Source of the DNA: Clostridia bacterium | GTDB lineage: Bacteria; Bacillota; Clostridia; UMGS1810 | Direction of reading: 5' to 3' | Assembly (NCBI GenBank): GCA_017549745.1 | Contig: JAFYUA010000193.1 | Location: 1 to 5,908 of the forward strand | Length of the DNA stretch: 5,908 nucleotides | In this document: positions 1 to 5,400 of the stretch, piece by piece | How the letters are laid out: every line of letters begins with the position of its first letter | Numbering within the stretch: the stretch's first letter is position 1 | The notes under the pieces: generated by a model | The model's input: the letters and a program-made list of their open reading frames with translations, nothing else | Told to the model about the DNA's origin: nothing | The model's database searches: none | Translations under genes and position numbers: made by a program

Positions 1-770
1 ACAATCAGAGCATTGATAATGCTAAGCGGCGCCACAAGCGAATCTACAAAGTTGGACATATCGGAGCGTGCAAGCAGAGTGTGGTTGGAATATTTGACAA
101 TGGGTGAAATTTCAGAGTCGGTAATGGCAATGATTCTGGCGCCGCGGTTGTGGGCATATTTCACCGCATTGTGAGTGCGGCGCGAATAGCGCGGATAGCT
201 GATTGCTACAACCACATCATCTGCGCCTATGTCAAAAATCTGCTCAAAGGTCTCACTCGCCGAATTGGTGGTGATGAGCCTGGCATCGATGGAAATCAGG
301 TTAAGATAAAAGCCCAGAAAATTTGCAATGGAAAAGCAGGTGCGCGCACCAAGAACATACACCTTGCGTGCATTTGAGATGGTGTCGATGCAGGCAGTGA
401 AATCCTCGGGGCTCACAGACTCTAAAGTCTGGCGGAGCTTGTCGATGTCGGAGGTGAGCACAGTGGTGAGGATATCTTTTTCGGCAAATTTATTTGATGT
501 TATCTCCATGCGCTGAGAGGCGGTGAGCTTGTTTTTGATGATTTCGTGAAGCTCGTGCTGAAACTGAGGATAGCCCGAAAAACCAAGCTCGGAGGCAAAA
601 CGAACCACCGTGGATTCACTCACTCCCACCTTTTCGCCAAGCTTTGAAGCCGTCATAAATGCAGCTTTGTCATAATGCTCACATATAAAATCAGCAATGA
701 GCTTCTGACTTTTGCTGAAGCCTTGGCGCATAGATTTGATGATGGTGATAATATCTTTTCTTTCGTGCAT
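1..770 (-). CDS. RpiR/MurR-family transcriptional regulator (3' end cut off by the window edge)
   Basis: DNA-binding regulator with an N-terminal helix-turn-helix domain of the RpiR type and a C-terminal SIS (sugar isomerase) domain that in this family senses a phosphorylated sugar or amino sugar. Reading leftward from the ATG at 768-770 gives 256 open codons without a stop before the edge; complete family members are usually about 280-290 residues, so only the last few dozen residues are missing. The HTH lies at about residues 36-63 (ASKLGEKVGVSESTVVRFAS, followed by ELGFSGYPQF, a typical RpiR signature). The SIS domain starts near residue 135 (KVYVLGARTCFSIANFLG) and continues through VVVAISYPRYSRRT and ARIIAITDS. 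The PRYS-type loop in place of the more common SxSGxT-like loop is seen in a subset of the family. The start is supported by AGGAG 8 nt upstream. The ligand and target genes cannot be told from this window because the downstream neighbour is missing. Confidence 0.93.
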   Translation of the reverse strand, partial: MHERKDIITIIKSMRQGFSKSQKLIADFICEHYDKAAFMTASKLGEKVGVSESTVVRFASELGFSGYPQFQHELHEIIKNKLTASQRMEITSNKFAEKDILTTVLTSDIDKLRQTLESVSPEDFTACIDTISNARKVYVLGARTCFSIANFLGFYLNLISIDARLITTNSASETFEQIFDIGADDVVVAISYPRYSRRTHNAVKYAHNRGARIIAITDSEISPIVKYSNHTLLARSDMSNFVDSLVAPLSIINALI

Positions 771-778
771 AATACACA

Positions 779-783
779 CTCCT
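779..783 (-). promoter_or_regulatory. Shine-Dalgarno of the rpiR-like gene, touching the end of the repeat element
   Basis: AGGAG on the minus strand, 8 nt before the ATG at 768-770. It decides the start of the regulator gene. It directly abuts, and shares its outer base with, the terminal inverted repeat of the element at 783-1062, so a folded leader would place a long stem immediately upstream of the ribosome binding site. Confidence 0.8.
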
Positions 784-810
784 GTAGGCGAAACCAACGA
801 ATCCGAACTC
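783..810 (+). repeat. Left terminal inverted repeat of the element
   Basis: Matches the reverse complement of 1035-1062 at 24 of 28 positions. The core AGGCGAAACC (786-795) is perfect; the differences are at 785, 796, 801 and 809. The outer end runs into the ribosome binding site of the rpiR-like gene. Confidence 0.85.
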
Positions 811-813
811 CGA

Positions 814-917
814 TTTTCAGTTGCGAATTTCCGCTTTCGCCGCGTTAAAATACTCGGAAATGCGTCAGCATTTCCTGTGTTTTTGCCTTGCGCAACCGAA
901 AATTCGCTAACTGAAAA
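814..917. repeat. Hairpin arm 1 of the element
   Basis: Imperfect inverted repeat. TTTTCAGTT (814-822) pairs with AACTGAAAA (909-917). The next 11 bases (823-833) pair with 897-907 with one mismatch and a single bulged base at 908. The middle (834-855 against 876-896) pairs only in part. The tip is a perfect 8-bp stem, GGAAATGC (856-863) with GCATTTCC (868-875), closing a GTCA tetraloop (864-867). Confidence 0.75.
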
Positions 918-926
918 TTCTTTCGA

Positions 927-1033
927 CCTGAAATGAATGAATTTTTGGACAGATTTCGGTGCGAAGGACGAAGTAAGGCTGACGCCTTTCGAGGACGACA
1001 AGCCGAAAGATGCCTAAAATTCAACATTTCAGG
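927..1033. repeat. Hairpin arm 2 of the element
   Basis: Imperfect inverted repeat. CCTGAAATG (927-935) pairs perfectly with CATTTCAGG (1025-1033), and TGAATTTT (938-945) with 1016-1023 across a small internal loop. TTTCGG (954-959) pairs with CCGAAA (1003-1008). The tip is AAGGC (975-979) with GCCTT (984-988) closing a TGAC tetraloop (980-983), the complement of the loop in arm 1. Confidence 0.7.
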
Positions 1034-1034
1034 C

Positions 1035-1062
1035 GGGTTCGGACTCGTCGGTTTCGCCTCCA
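1035..1062 (-). repeat. Right terminal inverted repeat of the element
   Basis: Partner of 783-810. Its outer end coincides with the end of the T-tract (on the minus strand) of the cold-shock gene's terminator. Confidence 0.85.
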
Positions 1063-1092
1063 AAAAAACACCCCTCCAATGAGTTGGAGGGG
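1062..1092 (-). terminator. Intrinsic terminator of the cold-shock gene
   Basis: On the minus strand, a perfect 9-bp GC-rich stem (CCCCTCCAA at 1071-1079 with TTGGAGGGG at 1084-1092, 4-nt loop) is followed by TGTTTTTTT. It lies about 51 nt after the stop codon of the cold-shock gene. There is no T-tract on the plus-strand side, so it should act in one direction only. If efficient, it isolates the rpiR-like gene from the cold-shock promoter. Confidence 0.92.
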
Positions 1093-1143
1093 CATGGGTA
1101 CTCGTTATCGAAATATATATTAAATTCTCAAACAGACTCCTGG

Positions 1144-1344
1144 TTATGCCTTAACTACATTAGCAGCCTGAGGACCTTTAGCGCCGTCGATAACATCAAA
1201 TTCTACAGCTTCGCCTTCCTGGAGAGATTTGTAACCTTCCATGTTGATAGCTGTGAAATGAACGAATACATCGCCGCCGTCTTCACACTCGATAAATCCA
1301 TAACCTTTTTCGGCATTGAACCATTTTACTGTACCTTTTTGCAT
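1144..1344 (-). CDS. csp: Cold-shock protein (CspA/CspB family)
   Basis: Small OB-fold single-stranded nucleic-acid-binding protein that acts in the cytoplasm as an RNA chaperone, melting mRNA secondary structure. At 66 residues it has the usual bacterial length and forms a single cold-shock domain. Visible landmarks are the start MQKGTVKWFN, the RNP1 motif KGYGFI (residues 13-18), the RNP2 motif VFVHF (26-30) and the conserved end of the domain, GPQAANV. The aromatic residues W8, F9, Y15, F17, F27, H29 and F30 form the expected binding face. AGGAGG lies 7 nt before the ATG. The gene is monocistronic in appearance, with its own strong promoter upstream and an intrinsic terminator downstream. 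Which paralogue it is (cspA, B, C or D) cannot be decided, nor whether it is actually cold-induced. Confidence 0.98.
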   Translation of the reverse strand: MQKGTVKWFNAEKGYGFIECEDGGDVFVHFTAINMEGYKSLQEGEAVEFDVIDGAKGPQAANVVKA

Positions 1345-1351
1345 TATAGTG

Positions 1352-1414
1352 CCTCCTAAAAATACTGAGCAAAACTGCTCTTGTTAATGTACGAGCAGTC
1401 ATTGTACTACTCAC
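1352..1414 (-). promoter_or_regulatory. Cold-shock gene leader with two competing hairpins before the ribosome binding site
   Basis: The predicted leader runs from about 1414 to 1345. On the minus strand, GAGCA (1380-1376) can pair with TGCTC (1371-1367) in a 5-bp, 4-nt-loop hairpin. The same bases, extended to GAGCAGT (1380-1374), can instead pair with ACTGCTC (1399-1393) in a 7-bp, 12-nt-loop hairpin. The two are mutually exclusive. The proximal hairpin ends 9 nt before AGGAGG (1357-1352). Leaders of cold-shock genes are known in other bacteria to refold with temperature; that this one does so is an inference. Confidence 0.5.
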
Positions 1415-1420
1415 CTATGT

Positions 1421-1449
1421 ATATTACCACAAATTTTATGTATTGTCAA
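1421..1449 (-). promoter_or_regulatory. Sigma-A type promoter of the cold-shock gene
   Basis: On the minus strand, a perfect -35 box TTGACA (1449-1444) is followed by a 17-nt spacer and TAATAT (1426-1421), with TGG just before it forming an extended -10. The upstream bases are A/T-rich (AATAAAAATA), like an UP element. The predicted transcription start is near 1414, giving a leader of about 70 nt. The boxes sit 34 nt beyond the methyltransferase stop. Confidence 0.9.
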
Positions 1450-1483
1450 TATTTTTATTGTGTGATTTTGCACTATTTTTGGC

Positions 1484-2227
1484 TCAGTTCTTTTTTACAA
1501 CATAAAAAAGTCGCTGGTCATCATCATGGGGGCTATCAAATGAGAGCTCCGAGTAGACCGCCTCAAGCGAGAGAGAGCTAAGCTCAATCGCTTTTAAGAT
1601 TTCCTCGTGGGTATGATAGCGCTGAGAGTGCTCCTCGCACATTCTGTGATATGCATCACCATCTTTGACAAAAAAATTGAGCCTGTAGTCACAAAATTCG
1701 CCGTCGAAGCAGTTTTCCCATGTGTAGAACACATCGTTTTCTTCAAACACAAAGGTGTTGTCTGCCAACACAGAGGCATATTTGAAATGAGTGTTGACAT
1801 CAAACACAAAAATTCCGCCCGGGTTGAGATAGTTGTGCACAAGGCGGAAAACCTCGCTGACATCTTCGGAGTCGGTGATATAATTGAGGCTGTCGAGCAT
1901 GCACAAAAACGCATCTACTGTGCCATATAGCTCAAACTCGCACATATCCTGACAAAGGTATAGAATCTTCTCGCTGCCTGCCTTTTTGGAGGCTGCATCG
2001 AGCATCATATCTGATGAATCGATGCCTATGCAATCATAGCCGCGCGAGGAAAGTATGCTGCACACACTGCCTGTGCCGCAGCCGAGGTCGGCAACGAGAT
2101 TGGGTGCAAAGCCCATGTGTTTTTGGAAAATAGCTTCAATGTAGTCACAGCGTTTTTCGTATTCCACATCAGATGTGAGCGCGTCATATACCGAGGCAAA
2201 GCCCGAATAGCTGCCAAATCCATCCAT
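1484..2227 (-). CDS. Class I SAM-dependent methyltransferase, substrate unknown
   Basis: A 247-residue soluble protein with a Rossmann-like methyltransferase fold in its first 150 residues. Motif I is DLGCGTGS (47-54). The acidic end of strand 2 is IGIDSSDMML (68-77, D70 expected to bind the ribose of SAM). CQDM (92-95) matches the adenine-contacting region, FLCMLDSLNYI (107-117) motif IV, and LNPGGIFVFDVNT (134-146) the post-motif strand. The C-terminal 100 residues (WENCFDGEFCDYRLNFF and onward) resemble the beta-rich extension of uncharacterised Bacillota methyltransferases and give no substrate. The start is 2 nt after the regulator's stop, and its ribosome binding site GGAGG (2238-2242) lies inside the end of the regulator gene, so the two are probably translated in tandem. 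No terminator is evident downstream; transcription may run on into the cold-shock gene. Confidence 0.9.
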   Translation of the reverse strand: MDGFGSYSGFASVYDALTSDVEYEKRCDYIEAIFQKHMGFAPNLVADLGCGTGSVCSILSSRGYDCIGIDSSDMMLDAASKKAGSEKILYLCQDMCEFELYGTVDAFLCMLDSLNYITDSEDVSEVFRLVHNYLNPGGIFVFDVNTHFKYASVLADNTFVFEENDVFYTWENCFDGEFCDYRLNFFVKDGDAYHRMCEEHSQRYHTHEEILKAIELSSLSLEAVYSELSFDSPHDDDQRLFYVVKKN

Positions 2228-2229
2228 GA

Positions 2230-2526
2230 TTATTTTTCCTCCGGATTCATTCTGGCAAGCACTGTTTTATAGCCGCCTGCGCCATAGTTGAGCGCGCGGT
2301 TGACCCTGCTTATGGTGGCAGTGCTGGCGCCTGTGGAGCGGACAATGTCACTGTATACCACTCTGTCACAAAGCATCTGAGCCACTTCTATGCGCTGAGC
2401 CATGGCCTTTATCTCAGAAATTGTGCACAAATCCTCAAGAAGATTGCTGAATTCTTCAACTGTTTCCAAAGACAAAAAAGCTTTAGCAAGCATTTTGATG
2501 TTGTTTTCATTTAATTTCTCAAGCAT
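2230..2526 (-). CDS. YerC/YecD-type TrpR-like DNA-binding protein
   Basis: A 98-residue helical protein of the TrpR-like superfamily, YerC/YecD branch. The helix-turn-helix is at about residues 58-79 (YSDIVRSTGASTATISRVNRAL), followed by the branch's typical NYGAGGYK. The N-terminal 55 residues are helical, including LLEDLCTISEIKAMAQRIEVA, and match the dimerising part of the TrpR fold. True TrpR binds tryptophan; members of this branch have been named by homology and their effector and operators are generally unknown, so no ligand is claimed. An AAAGGA ribosome binding site (2536-2541) lies 9 nt before the ATG, in the 20-nt gap after pcrA. In Bacillus subtilis, yerC is found in the neighbourhood of pcrA, which supports the assignment by context. 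It may autoregulate, but no operator is visible. Confidence 0.93.
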   Translation of the reverse strand: MLEKLNENNIKMLAKAFLSLETVEEFSNLLEDLCTISEIKAMAQRIEVAQMLCDRVVYSDIVRSTGASTATISRVNRALNYGAGGYKTVLARMNPEEK

Positions 2527-2546
2527 GATATCAAATCCTTTTTATG

Positions 2547-4781
2547 TCATATTTTGGTGAGCTTTGCAAAAGAAGCAAGCAGTGACCTTGTGCCTACATT
2601 GTCAAACGATATTTCTATCTGAGCATCGCCTCCGGTGGGAGTGACGGAAATGACAAGTCCGTTGCCGAACTTTTTGTGATTGACGCGGTCGCCTTTTTTG
2701 ATGTCGCACACAGGTGCCGAAGCTCTCATGTCAGCTCCTCGAGCTACCCCGGGGATTGATGAAGCAGACGATGAAGATTTGCTCAGGCTGAAAGCCGGTA
2801 TTGACGAAGGCTTGCGCGCAGAAGGCATGTTGTAGAGAGCATTGAAGCCCGATTGGCGCTTAACTTCAACATCAAGAAACTCAGGCGGAATTTCCGACAC
2901 AAAACGCGAAACAACTCTTGCCTCGGTCTTGCCAAAGAGGGTGCGCTGCTTGGCATATGTAAGATAGAGCTTCTCTCGTGCTCGGGTGATGCCCACATAG
3001 CAAAGACGGCGTTCTTCCTCTATGCCGCCCTCTTCCATCTCGCTCATAAAGCTTGGGAAGAGCCCCATCTCCATGCCGCACATGAACACCACGGGAAATT
3101 CCAGACCCTTGGCACTGTGCAGAGTCATGAGCACAACGGCGTTTTGCTTTTCGTCATAATTATCAACATCGGACACAAGAGATATATTATCCAGAAATCC
3201 TTCAAAAGTGGGATTTTCTACATTTTCTTCATATTCGCGTGCTTTGGACTTGAATTCTTCAACATTTTCGATTCTCGACACTGCATCCTCGGGAGGACTT
3301 TCTAAAAGGAGTCTCGACACATAGCCCGTCACAGAAAGCAGCTCATCAATAAGCTCGGTCACTGAAACTGAGTTGACCTTTTCTCTGAGAGCTTTTATCA
3401 TGTCGGCAAATTCGGTGATTTTGGTGTTGGCTCTGCCAAACACCTCGGCATATGAGCCATCGGTGATGATGTCAAACATGCTTCTGCCCACGCTTTGCGC
3501 AAAGGTCTGAAGCTTTTGAACGGTGGAGTCACCTATACCCCTCTTGGGAACATTGATTATGCGCATGAGGTTTTGGTCATCATCGGGATTAAAGAGCACT
3601 CTGAGATATGACAAAATATCCTTGATTTCCTTGCGGTCATAGAATCTGAGGCCTGCAAGAATACGATACGGGCAGGTGAGATTTTCTTCAAATGCACGGG
3701 TCTGAGCATTGGTGCGATAAAGAATAGCAAAGTCGGAATATTTGTAGCCTTTCTCAGAGATGAGCTTTTCTATCTGATTGTTTACATACACTGCCTCGCT
3801 CACCTGGTCACCCAGAGCGCGGTGTATGATTTTTTCGCCGTCGCCTGCATCGGTCCACAAATTCTTGGATTTGCGGTTGCGGTTGTTGGCAATGACCTTG
3901 TTGGCAGCGGTGAGAATGTTCTGCGTGGAGCGATAGTTCTGCTCGAGCTTGACTACCTTTGCCTCGTCGAAGCACTTTTCAAAATTGAGAATGTTAGTGA
4001 TGTCGGCACCGCGGAATTTGTAGATGCTCTGGTCATCATCACCCACAACGCATATGTTGCGGTTTTTCTGGGCAAGCATCTCCACGAGCTTATACTGGCA
4101 GCCGTTGGTGTCCTGATATTCGTCCACCAAAATGTATTTGAATTTGTTTTGATAATATTCAAGCACATCGGGGCATTTTTTAAAAAGCTCCACTGTCTTT
4201 GCAATAAGGTCATCAAAATCAAGAGCGTTGTTGAGCCTCAGAGTTTTTTCATACTCGCTATAGAGCCTTGCATACTGGCGGTCACGATAGTTAGAGCCGC
4301 ATGCTGCTTCAAACTCGGCGGTGGAGATGTCTTTGTTTTTGCAATCGCTTATGCGGGATATGACGGACTTTACAGGGAAATTGTCCTCATTGAGCCCTGC
4401 CGCTTTGATGCAATCCTTGACTATGCGCTTTTGGTCATTGGTGTCATATATGGTGAACTCGCTCTTATAGCCAAGGTGGGTGATATCGCGGCGCAAAATG
4501 CGCACACAACAAGAATGGAAGGTGCGAATCCATATGTCCTCTGCTGCATCGGGCACAAGTGAGGCTATACGCTCGCGCATTTCTGCTGCGGCTTTGTTGG
4601 TAAAGGTGATGGCAAGAATCTGCCACGGACGCGCTAAGCCCTGCTCCAATATATATGCCACGCGCTTTGTGAGCACTGTGGTCTTGCCGCTGCCTGCTCC
4701 TGCAAGCACCAAAAGAGGGCCCTCGGTGGTGAGGACTGCTTCTTTTTGTTTATCATTTAAACCGTTTAGTATTTCACTCAT
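2547..4781 (-). CDS. pcrA: ATP-dependent DNA helicase PcrA (UvrD family)
   Basis: Superfamily 1A 3'-5' helicase acting in repair, rolling-circle replication and removal of RNA polymerase or RecA from DNA. Counting from an upstream in-frame ATG (4794-4796), the motifs are Q (LNDKQKEA, 13-20), Walker A (GAGSGKT, 33-39), Ia (TFTNKAAAEM), Walker B (VDEYQDTN, 224-231), III (VGDDDQSIYKFRGA, 251-264), IV (LEQNYRS), V (LMTLHSAKGLEFP) and VI (RRLCYVGITRAREKL). A Ser-rich linker (about 660-700) leads to a C-terminal Tudor-like tail (KKGDRVNHKKFGNG), the part that contacts RNA polymerase in PcrA. I place the start at the second ATG (4779-4781), giving 744 residues: GGGGGA lies 7 nt before it, while the upstream ATG has no ribosome binding site. 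This start overlaps the engB stop by 8 nt (ATGAGTGA), suggesting coupled translation. About three residues appear missing in the segment before PYRILAGLRF. The length is normal and all catalytic motifs are intact. Confidence 0.97.
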   Translation of the reverse strand: MSEILNGLNDKQKEAVLTTEGPLLVLAGAGSGKTTVLTKRVAYILEQGLARPWQILAITFTNKAAAEMRERIASLVPDAAEDIWIRTFHSCCVRILRRDITHLGYKSEFTIYDTNDQKRIVKDCIKAAGLNEDNFPVKSVISRISDCKNKDISTAEFEAACGSNYRDRQYARLYSEYEKTLRLNNALDFDDLIAKTVELFKKCPDVLEYYQNKFKYILVDEYQDTNGCQYKLVEMLAQKNRNICVVGDDDQSIYKFRGADITNILNFEKCFDEAKVVKLEQNYRSTQNILTAANKVIANNRNRKSKNLWTDAGDGEKIIHRALGDQVSEAVYVNNQIEKLISEKGYKYSDFAILYRTNAQTRAFEENLTCPYRILAGLRFYDRKEIKDILSYLRVLFNPDDDQNLMRIINVPKRGIGDSTVQKLQTFAQSVGRSMFDIITDGSYAEVFGRANTKITEFADMIKALREKVNSVSVTELIDELLSVTGYVSRLLLESPPEDAVSRIENVEEFKSKAREYEENVENPTFEGFLDNISLVSDVDNYDEKQNAVVLMTLHSAKGLEFPVVFMCGMEMGLFPSFMSEMEEGGIEEERRLCYVGITRAREKLYLTYAKQRTLFGKTEARVVSRFVSEIPPEFLDVEVKRQSGFNALYNMPSARKPSSIPAFSLSKSSSSASSIPGVARGADMRASAPVCDIKKGDRVNHKKFGNGLVISVTPTGGDAQIEISFDNVGTRSLLASFAKLTKI

Positions 4782-5382
4782 TGTTTTGTCCCCCATTGTC
4801 TAACACAATTTCGTTTACATAGCACCAAAATTCCTCGACTCCTGTGCCGCTTACGGCAGAAAAAGGAATGATGATGTCCTCGCCGCCAAGCTCAAGGGTG
4901 GTGATGACTCTGCGAATGGCATCGTCACGCTGAGAGGGCTTTAGCTTGTCAAACTTGGTGGCAACCACCACCGCCCTGTCGCACACCTCGCGAATGAACG
5001 AAAGCATGAGCTTGTCATCATCGGTGGGGACATGGCGGCTGTCTACCAGAAGAATAACCTGACTGAGGGTGGAGCGGGTGTGAAGATAGGTTTCTATCAT
5101 TTGACCCCATTTGCGTTTTTCCTCTTTGGACACTCTGGCAAAGCCATAGCCCGGCAGGTCCACAAAGTTGATGCAATCATCTATGTTGAAAAAATTAATG
5201 GTGGCAGTTTTGCCCGGCTTGCCGCTCACGCGCGCAAGGCTTTTGCGGTTGAGAAGCTTGTTTATGAGTGACGATTTGCCCACATTTGACCTGCCGGCAA
5301 AGGCGAGGTCGGGGAAATCGGTCTTGGGATACTGATTTGGTCTGACGGCGGAAATCGTCAGAGATACATTGTGAATATTCAT
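4774..5382 (-). CDS. engB: Ribosome biogenesis GTPase EngB (YsxC/YihA)
   Basis: Essential TRAFAC-class GTPase that assists late assembly of the large ribosomal subunit. At 202 residues it is the usual length and is a single G domain with every box present: G1 GRSNVGKSS (30-38), the G2 region GKPGKTATIN (54-63), G3 DLPGYG (75-80), G4 TKFDK (142-146) and G5 SAVSG (175-179). KRKWGQMIETYL after G3 and LVDSRHVPTDDD (112-123) are characteristic of the EngB family. AAGGAG lies 7 nt before the chosen ATG. Another ATG 4 nt upstream is in a different frame and too close to the ribosome binding site. The gene follows lon after 18 nt, an arrangement known from Bacillus subtilis (lonA-ysxC), and its last codons overlap the start of pcrA. 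Confidence 0.97.
   Translation of the reverse strand: MNIHNVSLTISAVRPNQYPKTDFPDLAFAGRSNVGKSSLINKLLNRKSLARVSGKPGKTATINFFNIDDCINFVDLPGYGFARVSKEEKRKWGQMIETYLHTRSTLSQVILLVDSRHVPTDDDKLMLSFIREVCDRAVVVATKFDKLKPSQRDDAIRRVITTLELGGEDIIIPFSAVSGTGVEEFWCYVNEIVLDNGGQNNE
4789..4794 (-). promoter_or_regulatory. Ribosome binding site that decides the pcrA start
   Basis: GGGGGA on the minus strand, within the last codons of engB, 7 nt before the ATG at 4779-4781. It overlaps the alternative upstream ATG (4794-4796), which has only an A/T-rich sequence without purine-rich complementarity before it. Translation from the downstream ATG overlaps the engB stop. Confidence 0.65.
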
Positions 5383-5400
5383 GCATTTTCTCCTTTTGTG

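Larger units (their letters stand above)
783..1062. mobile_element. MITE-like structured repeat element, 280 bp, non-coding
   Basis: The element is bounded by imperfect terminal inverted repeats of 28 bp (783-810 and 1035-1062, 24 of 28 positions matching). Between them are two separate imperfect hairpin arms, about 814-917 and 927-1033. The layout is therefore a basal stem closing two arms, a cruciform in DNA or a three-way junction in RNA. No open reading frame inside has a family signature or a ribosome binding site, and there is no transposase, which fits a miniature inverted-repeat element or a mobile structured RNA. No convincing target-site duplication is visible at the borders, so mobility is inferred from the architecture alone. 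It separates the cold-shock gene's terminator from the rpiR-like gene and must contain, or replace, any promoter private to the latter. Confidence 0.6.

Noticed and set aside
712..936. Plus-strand open frame of 74 codons across the rpiR-like start and the element
   Set aside because: It runs antisense to the rpiR-like coding region and then into the element, with no ribosome binding site or recognisable product.
845..1063. A 72-codon minus-strand open frame spanning most of the repeat element
   Set aside because: No ribosome binding site, no family signature, and its codons are made entirely of the inverted-repeat arms; it is explained by the element's structure.
771..1077. Similar short flanks (ACACACTCC at 774-782 and ACACCCCTCC at 1068-1077) as a target-site duplication
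   Set aside because: They are imperfect, not placed directly at both ends of the element, and the right copy belongs to the terminator stem; probably chance.
1084..1359. Plus-strand open frame of 91 codons across the cold-shock gene
   Set aside because: Fully antisense to the cold-shock coding region and beginning inside its terminator.
1450..1483. Terminator for the methyltransferase gene
   Set aside because: Only a weak 3-bp pairing (GTG with CAC) in A/T-rich sequence; nothing resembling an intrinsic terminator.
2853..3305. Plus-strand open frame of 150 codons opposite pcrA
   Set aside because: Antisense shadow of pcrA motifs V and VI; no ribosome binding site or family features.
3822..4562. 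Long plus-strand open frame (246 codons) opposite pcrA
   Set aside because: It lies wholly antisense to an intact helicase gene with all motifs; its hydrophobic composition is a by-product of the complementary codons.
5383..5400. Possible small hairpin between lon and engB
   Set aside because: Only short, interrupted complementarity around the lon stop codon, no T-tract, and it contains the engB ribosome binding site.
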